43,105 nt of DNA, from NCBI GenBank assembly GCA_020720115.1, contig DYPD01000021.1:1-43105 (forward strand), written 5' to 3'. Numbering within the stretch: the first letter of the stretch is position 1; each line of letters opens with the position of its first letter. A model generated the notes under the pieces. It made no database searches. It saw only the letters and a program-made list of their open reading frames with translations, and was not told the DNA's origin. Positions 21,833 to 32,802 of the stretch are shown piece after piece. The stretch comes from Thiomargarita sp. Its GTDB lineage: Bacteria > Pseudomonadota > Gammaproteobacteria > Beggiatoales > Beggiatoaceae. Made by a program: the position numbers and the translations under genes.

Positions 21833-22507
21833 TTACTTATGCCGCAAATAGCGTTCATCGCTAAAACTACTGACCCATTCAGGACGAAACACCACCAATA
21901 AAGTCATCAGCCCACCATTAATAAAAGCCTCTGGAAACATCATGATAGGCAAAATAGGTGCATAATCTTGCAGCAAATGATCGGCGCTATGCACACCCGC
22001 GCCCCACAACACCAGCATTCCAGCAACACGGCTCACCAGCATCGCAAACGCCGAAGTAAAGAACGCACCCCCATAGATATAAATGAAAAAATGCTGCGGC
22101 AGCACCCGATCAATAAAACGCATCGCAAAATAAGTCACCCCTATCGGAATCACCCCATTGCACAGCAGATTCATCCCAAAACTCAACCACTCAGCACGTC
22201 CCTCCAACATCAACAACAATTGCGCCAAGGTCACGCACACAACGCCATAAGCCCAGCCAAACATCAAAGTCACGCTCGTCACCAACAACAAATGAAACTC
22301 CAGCCCGGCATCCGCTTGAATGCCACCCGCCATGCGCCACGCCAGCCATAAAAACACACAAGCACCAAACAACACATGCGCATCCTGAGCATTTTTAAGA
22401 TGATGCCATTGCATAAAAAATAGCGCAGCCAATAAAGAAACCAAATAAAGGAAATTCGCACTCCACAACCAAGTGCTTGCAAGTTCAGCGGGAAAGTTCA
22501 TAGGCAA
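21833..22507 (-). CDS. Energy-coupling factor-type (CbiM-like) membrane permease
   Basis: 224 aa polytopic; NLLCNGVIPIGVTYFAMRFI and FPEAFINGGLMTLLVVFRPEWVSSF resemble this family. Confidence 0.7.
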   Translation of the reverse strand: MPMNFPAELASTWLWSANFLYLVSLLAALFFMQWHHLKNAQDAHVLFGACVFLWLAWRMAGGIQADAGLEFHLLLVTSVTLMFGWAYGVVCVTLAQLLLMLEGRAEWLSFGMNLLCNGVIPIGVTYFAMRFIDRVLPQHFFIYIYGGAFFTSAFAMLVSRVAGMLVLWGAGVHSADHLLQDYAPILPIMMFPEAFINGGLMTLLVVFRPEWVSSFSDERYLRHK

Positions 22508-22806
22508 TATTGAGATTGGTTAGTGATAAAACATGACAGGCTTTGCAGGCTTTCTACTTAAAGCATTTTTAATCAAACACACTAAATTTAACCACTTGCC
22601 TGCAATGATGGCGCATACTACCCCCTGCACAAATATAGGCAAATCCTGTGTGGTAGGCTTGCATAGTGAGAAATACCCAGACGCAGCTCAACAAGGCTAA
22701 TCCTATTAAGCTAAAATAGTGGCTTAAAATAAAATCACTATTCACCGCATTTTTTATTTTAATTTACATTGCAATCAACCGCTTAAATTAAATCAAGGGG
22801 TATGTT

Positions 22807-25800
22807 ATGACAGACAACAAGGCGTTACAAGCCCCCTCGCACTATGCGGGTATAGGCGCTTCTGCTGGTGGACTCGAAGCCATTGAAAGCTTTTTTAAGA
22901 GTATGCCGCCAGACAGTGGCTTAGCGTTTATCGTCGTGCAGCACCTATCGCCCGATTACAAGAGCCTGATGGTAGAACTCTTATCAAAACATACAGAAAT
23001 GCCAGTTTACCGCATTGGAGAAGGCGTTACTGTCGAAGCAAACAGCATTTACCTGATTCCGCCCAAAAAAATCTAACGATTTTTCACGGGCAATTGTTGC
23101 TCATGGAACAAGATTATGCACGCGGCATTAATTTACCCATAGATATTTTCTTGCGCACGCTGGCAGAAGATCAAACAGAAAAATCCATTGCCATTATTTT
23201 GTCAGGTACGGGGAGCGATGGTGTACGCGGCATTCGCGCCATCAAAGAAGCAGGCGGCATGGTCATGGTACAAGACGAAGAATCCGCCAAATTTGACGGA
23301 ATGCCGCGCAGTGCTTTAGCAACTGGATTGCCCGATTTTGTTCTGCCGCCAGACGAAATGCCCCAACAGCTTTTATCCTTTGTCAAACACCCTTACGCCT
23401 CCAAAGCCGAAGCCGGCACTAAACTACTCAGCAACGAAGACGGCTTAACGCGCATTTTTGCCCTACTACGCGAGCGCACCAAAGTAGACTTTACCTACTA
23501 CAAACCCAGCACAGTGGTGCGTCGCATTGAGCGGCGCATGGGCGTTAATCAAATCCATGAACTGCCAGATTATGTCCATTTTATGGAAAGCTATCCCAAA
23601 GAAGTCAGCGCCTTATATCGTGAATTACTGATTGGCGTGACGAATTTTTTCCGTGACCCAGAAGCCTTCCAAGCCCTAGGCGACACCTGGTTGCCACAGT
23701 TATTAGAACGCACCAGCTCGCGTGACATACGTTTTTGGGTCTCCGCCTGTTCTACTGGCGAAGAAGCCTACTCACTGGCAATCTTGGCACGCGAATGTAT
23801 GGAACGCATGGGACAACATTTCAATATCAAAATTTTTGCCACCGACGTAGACCGCGACGCCATAGTGGTTGCTGGCAACGGTGTTTATCCAGAAAGCATT
23901 GCCGCTGATGTTTCTTCTCGCTTACTCAGTAAATATTTTCATCGCCGCGAGGAGAGTTTTCAAATTTCTCGCAGCATTAGAGAAATGGTCGTATTTGCAC
24001 AACACAATCTCATCAAGGACCCGCCTTTTACCAATATTGATTTAATCTCTTGTCGCAATGTGTTGATTTATTTACAACCAGTTTTGCAAAAGAAAGTTTT
24101 AGAACAATTCAATTTCTCCCTGAATACCGATAGCATTCTATTTCTAGACAGTAGCGAAAGCGTCGGCGATATGAGCAGCTACTTTGAACTGCTGAATAAT
24201 AAATGGCGGATTTATCGGGCGAAAAGCAAACGCCGCTTGGGTGCAGGCAGAGCAGAAAACGAAGTACCTAGTTATGGCACTATAATGCCAGGATTAGCAC
24301 TACATCATACCGGCAACCGCTTAAGTTGGCGGCAAAATACCGAAGAACGCATGATGACACGCCTGCTACAAGATGTAGTAGAGGATTACATGCCTCTAAC
24401 CGTCATAGTTAATGAAGAACTAGAACCCCTGCATGTGTTGGGTGATGCCACAGGTTCCTTCACTTTACCACGCGGTAAAGCAGTGCATGACATCACCAAA
24501 ATGGCGAGCAGAGAACTCAGTGTTCCTTTAGCTACTGCATTACAAAAAGTGTTTAAGATGAAAGAAGAAATATGCTACAACAATATCCGTCTAAAAGACA
24601 AGAAAAACAATGAACGTAATATTAAAATCCGTATTCGTTTATTGCCAGAACGTAAAGGACAAGAACCTCTCGCAGTGGTGTTACTAGAAGAAGTAGAACC
24701 CCAAGCAACAGATAACAACGCACATGGTCAAACCTATGATTTAGATCATGAAGCAGAACAACGTATTAATGATTTAGAGCAAGAGCTGCAATTTACCCGT
24801 GAAAATCTACAAGCCACCATTGAAGAACTGGAAACCTCTAATGAGGAATTACACGCCACTAATGAAGAATTGTTAGCCAGCAATGAAGAATTGCAAAGTA
24901 CCAATGAAGAACTCCAGTCTGTTAATGAAGAACTGCATACCGTCAATGCTGAACACCAGAGTAAAATTCTTGAGCTGACAGAATTAACCAATGATTTGGA
25001 TAATCTGTTAAGCAGTTCTCGCGTGGGTACGGTATTTTTAGATGAAGAACTCATTATTCGTCGTTTCACGCCAGCGGTGACCAAGTTATTTAATTTTCTT
25101 GAAAATGATGTGGGGCGACCTTTTGCACATATTTCCCACCGTTTCCGCTTGGATTTATTGCCTTTGATTCAAGAGGTGCAGCGTCATAACAGTGCTCAAC
25201 AACATGAAATTCAAGCAGAAGATGGTAGCTATTATTTGATGTCATTACAACCTTATCAAATTGGTCCTGAAGTCTATGCGGGAGTGGTCCTGAATTTTGT
25301 GGATATTAATAGCCTTAAAGCAGTAGAAGAGAAATTGAAACGCAGCGAAGAACGCTATGCACTGGCGCAAAAAGCCGCTCAGATTGGAAGCTGGGATTGG
25401 GACTTAAATACTAATAAAGTTATTTGGTCAGAACTGATAGAACCCATGTTTGGCTTTAAGCAAGGTGAGTTTCCTGGTACTTACGAAGCTTTTATGCAAA
25501 GAGTGCATCCAGAAGATCGAGAGCAAGTAGAACAGCGTGTTAAAGCCTGTATAGAACAGGATGCCCCTTATGACACAGAAATGCGGGTGGTTTGGAAAGA
25601 AGGCTCTATTCACTGGTTACATACCAGTGGTCATGTGTTTCGTGATGCACAAGGTAAGTCCTTGCGTATGATGGGCATTACCCATGATGTGACGGAGCAA
25701 AAACATTTAGAAAAAGATTGGCGCAAAAGTCAAGCAGAATTGCGCCGTTATTTTCAACAGCCCTTTATCGGTATGATAATAAGCACACCAGATCGGACTA

Positions 25801-26480
25801 TTATTGAAGTCAATGATAAAATCTGTGAACTGCTAGGCTATACTCGAGAAGAAATTCTCACATTGAAATGTTCAGCTTTTACTCACCCTGATGATCAAGA
25901 AAAAACTCTGCAAGCTTTTCAGAGTCTATTGAATGCTGAAGAAAACCGTATTAATCTGACTAAGCGCTATTTATGCCGTGATGGTTCAACTTTGTTTGCT
26001 AGATTAGAAATGCGCTGTGTGCGCAATGAATTTGGACAACCGGACTACATGTTAGATTTTGTGCAAGATGTCACTGAATTGCAGCTTTACCATGCTAGAT
26101 TAGAGCAACAGGCGTTACAATTGAGCGAACGTAATGCGATGTTTGATAGCATTCTGCGTGCCGCACCTATAGGAATTGGTGTGGTACAAAACCGCCGATT
26201 TGTTTGGGTCAGTTCTTATTTTTGTGAGATTACTGGCTATAGTGAGAATGAATTAGTCGGGCAGACTTCACGTTTGATTTATCAAGATGATGCTGAACAT
26301 GAACGGGTTGGCAAAGAAAAATATGCGCAATTGGAAAAAGAAGGTGTGGGGCGAGTAGAAACTCTATTTCGCCGTAAAGATGGTTGTTTGGTGCGCGTGC
26401 TTTTGAGTTCTGTGCGCATGAATACCGCTTTATCTTTGCTTGAAGATAAAGTGACCTTTACAGCATTGCGTTTGGATTAA
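22807..26480 (+). pseudogene. CheB-CheR-PAS fusion gene with a frameshift at an A7 tract
   Basis: 22807..23076 encodes CheB N-terminus (GIGASAGGLEAIESFF...IYLIPPKKI*); the -1 frame continues K-K-N-L-T-I-F-H-G-Q-L-L-L-M-E-Q-D into 23094..26480 (LSGTGSDGVRGIRAIKEAGG, CheR RELLIGVTNFFRDPEAF...SACSTGEEAYSLAI, coiled coil, PAS domains). Could be functional through slippage or a sequencing error. Confidence 0.85.
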
Positions 26481-26691
26481 GCAGCAACAAGAAGCCACTG
26501 ATTGATGATGCCGTTAGAAAGTTGAAAAAGAAGCAGCCCTGGCTAACGCGGATTCGCCAACGCGATTTAGCAACTTGGCTAAAATTTGGCTAGGCACAGC
26601 AAGGGTTTTGCTATGCTTTCTGCCCCTCTTCTGGTATGGTTTTGGCATTAACAAGGCGTCTTTCCTTCTCGCGTTGAACTCTCAAAATTCC

Positions 26692-29313
26692 ATGCCTTCA
26701 CATACTCGCAAAGATTGGCTGCTGGGACTGATCCTGGGGCTTGGTATTCTCCTGATTGCCCAGACCGGTTGGCTGCGTCCATTGGAACAAGCCAACTATC
26801 GCAGTAGCATGAACAGCTTGCACAAAGCCCCTTCTCCCGATCTGGTGCTGGTGGAGATTGATGACCCTAGCCTGCAAGCCTTGGGCGGTTATCCGCTGTC
26901 TCCTCAATGGTTTGCGCAAGCACTGGAGCATCTGTACGCCGCGCAGCCCAAGCTGATTGCCAACACGGTGTTTTTTAGCCGCCCAAGCTATGGTGAAGCA
27001 GTGCAACAGGCGCAACAACTGGTCGAGTTTTATGATGCCAGCCAGTTGGTCAATCTCCCGCACAGCGAAATCATTCAGCAGGAAGTTCATGAATTAGGTA
27101 AAAAACTGCACCAGTTGCAGAGCACCTTGATGCCAGAAAATGACTTGGCTCAGGTGATGGCAAGCAGCGATTTGCTGGTGCAGGCGATTCCTTTTGAACT
27201 TTATGCCTTGCAAGAAACGCCCGCGCAGAGTGCTTTGCCTGGCTTGGATTGGATGCCGCCGGGGATGTTGCGCCAACGCTTGGCACAGCAGCAAATTCGT
27301 GCCAGTTTTGCTGAAACTGCGCCGCCGCCGCGCCAGGTGGCGCTGGTGATACCGCCAGTGGCGGCATTGCAAGCAGCGCCTGTCACTTTAGCTGCCTTAT
27401 CGCCTGGCACTTTCGATAAAAGTGATGATCCTGACCTTGCCCCTTTGGTCATGCAGTTTCACCAGGATTATTTTCCCAGCCTGCCTTTGTTGTTGGCGGC
27501 TAAAAGCTTAGGGCTGGGCGTGCAAGATATTCAGGTCACGCTCGGCAGCGGCGTGCAATTGGGCGATTTGAGCATTAATACCACGCCGCAATTACAACTG
27601 CGCCCGTTTCGCTATGCGCAAGATTTCCCGCGTCTTTCCTTTAGCCAAGTGGCGCTGGGCGAGTTCGCGCCTGAGTTGCTGCGCAACAAAATCGTCTTGA
27701 TCGGTTTTACCGCATCCTCTTATGCGCTACCGTTGGACGCCACTGCCGCCGCCGTGCTGCCGCCAGTGGTGCAAACTGCACAGACGCTGAGTAGCTTGTT
27801 GCAAAAAGATTTCCTCAATCGCCCAGCCTGGAGCACGGGTTTGGAGTGGGCGTTGCTCTTGCTGGTGACGGCTTGGCTCAGTTTGTTGCTGCCGCGTTGG
27901 GATAAATGGCGCAGTTTGGCACTCACGCTGGCGGGTGTATTGCTGTTGGCGGGCGTGCAAATCGGCGCTATGCAGCTCTGGCAGTTGTGGCTGCCGATGC
28001 TGTTGCCGGCGCTGTTGCTGGTGTTGGGTTATCTGGTTTGGTGGTTGAGCCGCCTGTGGTTGCGGCTGCTGCATCAAGCGCACCTGAGCGCCGAAGGCAT
28101 TGAAGCCAATCGCCTGTTGGGGTTGGCATACCAGGGGCAGGGGCGCTTAGAACAGGCGTTTGAAAAATTTAGCCGCTGTCCACTAAACGACGATATGCTG
28201 GGCTTGTTGTACAATTTGGCGCTGGATTTCGAGCGCAAGCGGCAGGACAAAGAGGCGCTGGCGGTGTATCGCTCCATGGCGCAAGGGACACCGGATTACC
28301 GCGACATAGAACAACGTATGCAGCGGCTTTTGCAGCAAAAACCGCGTTTGAGCGACAAGCCGCGCAACAGCTTGAGCGATTGGCTAGAAGCCAACAGCGA
28401 ATTGCGCAAACCCATGTTAGGGCGTTACCAGGTAGAGAAAAAACTCGGCAAAGGTGCAATGGGCGTAGTGTATTTAGGCAAAGATGCCAAAATGGATCGC
28501 ATGGTTGCCTTAAAAACCCTGGCGCTGTATGACGAATTTGAAGGCGAAGCCTTGCAAGACGCCACCCGGCGCTTTTTCCGCGAAGCTTCCGCAGCAGGTC
28601 GCTTGACACATGAGCACATAGTTGCGGTGTACGACGCGGGCGAAGAAGATAACCTCGCCTATATTGCCATGGAATTCTTCAAGGGCAGCAATTTGACGCC
28701 CTATACGCGCAAAGACAACTTACTACCGCTGGATACGCTATTTGATATTGCGATTCACGCCGCCGAAGCTTTAGAGTATGCACATAGCCAGGGCGTGATA
28801 CACCGCGACATCAAACCCGCCAATATTATGTACAATCCGGGCAGTGGCAAAATCAAATTAACCGACTTTGGTATCGCTCACATCACGGACTCCAACAAAA
28901 CCAAAACCGGCGTCATTCTTGGCACACCCTCTTATATGTCACCCGAACAACTGTCAGGCAAAGAAGTAGATGGACGCGCAGACTTATTCTCTCTGGGGGT
29001 TAGCTTGTATCAGCTTTTAACTGCCAGCTTGCCGTTTCAAGCCGAATCAATGGCAAGCCTCATGTTTAAAATTGCCGGAGAACCGCATCCTGCCTTGCTA
29101 GGAAAACGCGCTGATTTACCCGAATGTATGCAGACCTTAATTGACACCCTGTTGCACAAAAATCCCCAACAACGCTACGCCGACGGCGCAGCACTCGCTG
29201 CTGCACTACGCGCCTGTCGGGACGCCTGGATTAAACAGCAATATCAAACCACTTTGCCCCAACCCCTGCCAGCCGATCCGCAGCCCGCTACCGGAGAGGC
29301 TATCGCTCCATGA
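26692..29313 (+). CDS. CHASE2-domain Ser/Thr (Hanks-type) protein kinase
   Basis: Track ORF 26575..29313; N-terminal CHASE2-like region, TM helices, kinase LGKGAMGVVYLGKDAKMDRMVALKTL, HRDIKPANIMYNPGSGKIKLTDFGIAH. Confidence 0.92.
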   Translation: MPSHTRKDWLLGLILGLGILLIAQTGWLRPLEQANYRSSMNSLHKAPSPDLVLVEIDDPSLQALGGYPLSPQWFAQALEHLYAAQPKLIANTVFFSRPSYGEAVQQAQQLVEFYDASQLVNLPHSEIIQQEVHELGKKLHQLQSTLMPENDLAQVMASSDLLVQAIPFELYALQETPAQSALPGLDWMPPGMLRQRLAQQQIRASFAETAPPPRQVALVIPPVAALQAAPVTLAALSPGTFDKSDDPDLAPLVMQFHQDYFPSLPLLLAAKSLGLGVQDIQVTLGSGVQLGDLSINTTPQLQLRPFRYAQDFPRLSFSQVALGEFAPELLRNKIVLIGFTASSYALPLDATAAAVLPPVVQTAQTLSSLLQKDFLNRPAWSTGLEWALLLLVTAWLSLLLPRWDKWRSLALTLAGVLLLAGVQIGAMQLWQLWLPMLLPALLLVLGYLVWWLSRLWLRLLHQAHLSAEGIEANRLLGLAYQGQGRLEQAFEKFSRCPLNDDMLGLLYNLALDFERKRQDKEALAVYRSMAQGTPDYRDIEQRMQRLLQQKPRLSDKPRNSLSDWLEANSELRKPMLGRYQVEKKLGKGAMGVVYLGKDAKMDRMVALKTLALYDEFEGEALQDATRRFFREASAAGRLTHEHIVAVYDAGEEDNLAYIAMEFFKGSNLTPYTRKDNLLPLDTLFDIAIHAAEALEYAHSQGVIHRDIKPANIMYNPGSGKIKLTDFGIAHITDSNKTKTGVILGTPSYMSPEQLSGKEVDGRADLFSLGVSLYQLLTASLPFQAESMASLMFKIAGEPHPALLGKRADLPECMQTLIDTLLHKNPQQRYADGAALAAALRACRDAWIKQQYQTTLPQPLPADPQPATGEAIAP

Positions 29314-30146
29314 GCTACCAAGGCTATTTACGCATTGTGCATCGCAGCGATCCGGGTTTGGTGCGCGATCACAACGAAGACTATCTGGGTAGCGACGCCG
29401 CGCTTGGCGTGCTGATCCTCGCCGACGGCATGGGGGGCTATCAAGCAGGCGAAATTGCCAGCGAGATTGCCGTCACCCAAATCATGCAGGAAATCAAAGC
29501 CAAGGCACAGAGCCTGGTGCTCGGCGAAATGGACAACAAATCCAACTACCGCCACGCCAGCCTGCTGTTACAACAAGCCACGCTGAAAGCCAACCAAGCC
29601 ATTTACCAAAGCGCCCAAGCACAGCCCGAATTTTACGGCATGGGCACCACCATCGTTGCCGCACTCTTTTACGACAACTGCCTCAGCATCGTCCATGTGG
29701 GGGATTCGCGCCTCTATCGCCTGCGCGACAACCAACTTCAGCAACTCACCAAAGACCATTCAGTGTTGCAAGAATTAGTCGATCACGGCTTCTACACCCC
29801 TGAACAAGCGCGGCATTCGCCAAATAAAAACCTCGTCACCCGTGCGCTGGGCGTGAACATGGATGTCAAAGTAGACCTCACCGAAGTGCAGGTACAGTTT
29901 GACGATCTTTTCCTGCTCTGCTCGGATGGCTTAAACGACATGCTCGAAGACCGCCACATAGAACAGATTACCGCGCAACCCCATAGCCTAGAAAAAATCG
30001 CTGATGCCCTCATTGAAGCCGCCAACGCCAAAGGCGGTGAAGACAATATCTCAGTGATTCTGGCGCAGATGACCGCCGACTCACAGCACAGCAAGCGCCG
30101 CACACCCTGGTGGAAAAACGGGTGGTTTTGGCGCAAACGCAGCTAG
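29310..30146 (+). CDS. PP2C-family Ser/Thr protein phosphatase
   Basis: 278 aa; RDHNEDYLG, LADGMGGYQAGEIAS, HVGDSRLYRLRDNQLQQLTKDHS, LCSDGLNDML, GGEDNISVI; overlaps the kinase stop by 4 nt. Confidence 0.94.
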   Translation: MSYQGYLRIVHRSDPGLVRDHNEDYLGSDAALGVLILADGMGGYQAGEIASEIAVTQIMQEIKAKAQSLVLGEMDNKSNYRHASLLLQQATLKANQAIYQSAQAQPEFYGMGTTIVAALFYDNCLSIVHVGDSRLYRLRDNQLQQLTKDHSVLQELVDHGFYTPEQARHSPNKNLVTRALGVNMDVKVDLTEVQVQFDDLFLLCSDGLNDMLEDRHIEQITAQPHSLEKIADALIEAANAKGGEDNISVILAQMTADSQHSKRRTPWWKNGWFWRKRS

Positions 30147-30711
30147 TTTTAGTGTTTGGCAACAGCCTCTCCACCGCTCGCATTTTGCAAATTAACCGCA
30201 TTCTGACACAATCCCAGATCGCTTTTACGCAACACCTGCTCACCAGCAGCAAGGTGTTGAAAACCAACAGCTTCAAGGACTTCATCTTGAACTATTTACC
30301 ACTTATCGAAACAACCAAGCCACATTGATTTGATTACAGTATTTTGCAAGAAATGCCGATTTTAGCGCCCGCCTAAAACGCCCGCCCATTAGGAAAGCGC
30401 AAAACACCCGTATAAATTCAAACAATCATCCTTAATATATTGATTAAACAGTAATTACTCACCACACACTAGCGGCTCTGCACAGGTTTCTTGGCGTTAT
30501 TAAAGATGTAATTTGAAACAGGTTTAAGTATAGTAGGATTACTCAATAATTATATTTTTATAATTATTAAGCATATGATTTTATATATCTTTTATTTTAA
30601 ATATTCAGTAATCCGACTATATATAATCGGCGGTAGGATTGAAATATGCAGGCTAACCTGCATTGAGCACACATTGAACAGCTTTTAAGTAACGGATACA
30701 GGATTAAAGCC

Positions 30712-31323
30712 ATGAACAAGCAAGCAGGTTTCACATTGATTGAAGTCTCTATCGTACTGGTCATCATTGGGCTACTGCTGGGTGGTGTACTGAAAGGGCA
30801 GGAACTCATCGAAAATGCCAAAATCAAGCGTATGAATAATGACTTCAGCGGTATTGCCACCGGGGCTTATTCCTATCTGGATCGTTATTCAGCCGTTCCG
30901 GGAGATGATGCGGATGCGGCAGGCAGATGGACTACCGCAGCGCCCACTGGCGGTACTGTTGGTGACGGCATCATTTCTGCCGCTTGGAACTCTACTACGG
31001 CAACTGACGAAAGTCGCATGTTTTGGATTCACCTGCGCAAATCTAACCTCATCACGGGGGGCGATGATGTGAAAGTACCGGTACATGCTTTCGGCGGTAA
31101 AATCGGTGTAGCAGACGGTTATCACAAGCTAACAGGTCCAGTTATTTGCATGGACAACATCAACGGCAAACGTGCTGAAATCATTGATCGCCAGCTAGAT
31201 GATGGTGAGCCTGATGGTGGCGTGTTGCGCTCCATGAATGGCGCAGTAAGCACTGCCGCTGCACCTACTTTACCCGCAGCTTACGCAGCAGATACGCTGT
31301 ACGGCATCTGCAAGCAAATGTAA
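30712..31323 (+). CDS. Type IV pilin/pseudopilin-like protein
   Basis: 203 aa; class III-type N-terminus GFTLIEVSIVLVIIGLLLGGVLKGQELI. Confidence 0.88.
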   Translation: MNKQAGFTLIEVSIVLVIIGLLLGGVLKGQELIENAKIKRMNNDFSGIATGAYSYLDRYSAVPGDDADAAGRWTTAAPTGGTVGDGIISAAWNSTTATDESRMFWIHLRKSNLITGGDDVKVPVHAFGGKIGVADGYHKLTGPVICMDNINGKRAEIIDRQLDDGEPDGGVLRSMNGAVSTAAAPTLPAAYAADTLYGICKQM

Positions 31324-31342
31324 CCCTCGCCCTATCTAGCCC

Positions 31343-31370
31343 AAAAGCCGCTGCCTTCAGCGGCTTTTTT
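31343..31370 (+). terminator. Rho-independent terminator after the pilin gene
   Basis: aaaagccgctg-cctt-cagcggctttttt; GC stem with U-tract, 3 nt before ATG 31374. Confidence 0.85.
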
Positions 31371-31373
31371 GTT

Positions 31374-32684
31374 ATGCAACGCTACCCCGCCCCCGCCAGC
31401 CTTATCAGCCTGCTGCTCCTCAGCCTGCTGGCACTGGCGTGTTTGATTTTTGCTCTGCCGCTACTCCTGTGGCAAATCGCCGCGCTCAGCCTGCTGCTCC
31501 TGCACCTATTCGACGCCCTGCAACTCAACCAGCTCCCCGACATTCACGCCGAACGCCAAGTGGCAGGCTCACTGCCCGTCGGCGTTTGGAGCACCGTGCG
31601 CCTTACGCTCTGGCATTCTAGCAAAAACACTTGCATTCTCAGCCTGTTAGACGACTACCCGCAACCCAGCGAAGTGCGCGATGCACAACGCAGTCTGACC
31701 TTGCCCGCGCAGCAAAAAATTACCCTCAGCTATCGGCTGCGCCCACAGCAGCGCGGGGCGTTACAATTTACTGGGCTTTACCTCTCCTTAAGATCACCTT
31801 GGGGATTTTGGCAAGTTCAGCGTTATCAAACACTTGAGCAGCAAGTCAAAGTTTATCCCAATTTCGCCGCCGTCACCCGCTACACCTTACTGGCAACCGA
31901 AAATCGTCTAGGACAACTGGGCATCCGCACTCTGCAAAGACGCGGCGAAGGGCTGGATTTTCTACAGCTACGCGAATACCGCTCTGGCGACAGTCTGCGT
32001 CAAATAGACTGGAACGCCACCGCCCGACAACGCAAACTCATTTCTAAAGAATACCAAGACGAACGCGACCAACAAGTCATCTTTTTGCTCGACTGCGGGC
32101 GGCGCATGTCAGCCCAAGATGGCGAACTTTCGCATTTCGACCATAGCCTCAATGCCGTACTCCTGCTCTCCTATGTGGCGCTGCGCCAAGGCGACGCGCT
32201 CGGACTCCTGACTTTCAGCGGCAGCGAACGCTGGCTATCGCCGCGCAAAGGCACGGGCGCACTCAACCAAGTGCTCAACAGCGTCTATGACCTGCAACCC
32301 AGCCTCCACACCAGCGACTATCTGGCAGCCGCCCAAACCCTCATGCAGCGCCAGCGTAAACGTGCGCTCATCATCCTCATCAGCAACCTGCGTGACGAAG
32401 ACAGCAGCAGCCTACTCCCCGCGCTACAATTGCTCAGACGCAAACACCTGGTACTGTTGGCAAGCCTGCAAGAAAGCGCTCTCAACCAAACCCTTGAGCA
32501 ACCCGCGCCAGACTTTCGCACCGCCCTGCGCCAAGCCGCAGTTGCTGAATACCTCTTGCACCGCCGTCAAGCCCACGAAAATCTAGCGCATCAAGGCGTG
32601 TTACAACTCGATACCGAACCGCAAAACCTCCCCATCACGCTGATTAATCACTACCTCGACATCAAACGCGCCGGACGCTTATAG
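31374..32684 (+). CDS. DUF58 domain-containing protein
   Basis: 436 aa; two N-terminal TM segments, RRGEGLDFLQLREYRSGDSLRQIDWNATARQRKLISKEYQDERDQQVIFLLDCGRRM. Confidence 0.92.
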   Translation: MQRYPAPASLISLLLLSLLALACLIFALPLLLWQIAALSLLLLHLFDALQLNQLPDIHAERQVAGSLPVGVWSTVRLTLWHSSKNTCILSLLDDYPQPSEVRDAQRSLTLPAQQKITLSYRLRPQQRGALQFTGLYLSLRSPWGFWQVQRYQTLEQQVKVYPNFAAVTRYTLLATENRLGQLGIRTLQRRGEGLDFLQLREYRSGDSLRQIDWNATARQRKLISKEYQDERDQQVIFLLDCGRRMSAQDGELSHFDHSLNAVLLLSYVALRQGDALGLLTFSGSERWLSPRKGTGALNQVLNSVYDLQPSLHTSDYLAAAQTLMQRQRKRALIILISNLRDEDSSSLLPALQLLRRKHLVLLASLQESALNQTLEQPAPDFRTALRQAAVAEYLLHRRQAHENLAHQGVLQLDTEPQNLPITLINHYLDIKRAGRL

Positions 32685-32802
32685 TGCGCAAGGTTTCAAT
32701 TGCCGGTAGTGGGGGATAATGGGATAGATTTGTTGCAGCTATATGCGCAAAAAATGTCAGCAGCAAAGCCAAAAAACCATTCAAAACAGTGCCTGCGGTA
32801 TT

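Noticed and set aside
24780-24960. Repetitive NEELxxTNEELxxSNEELQSTNEELQ segment
   Set aside because: This heptad-like coiled coil is typical of CheB-CheR-PAS proteins; not a novel repeat.
30110-30328. 72-aa plus-strand ORF after the PP2C gene
   Set aside because: Overlaps the PP2C 3' end in another frame, with no recognisable domain or convincing ribosome-binding site.
30545-30662. AT-rich hairpins upstream of the pilin gene (aataattata-tttt-tataattatt; tgcagg-ctaa-cctgca)
   Set aside because: Likely ordinary promoter-region composition; no recognisable sigma-54 or operator consensus, so not called.
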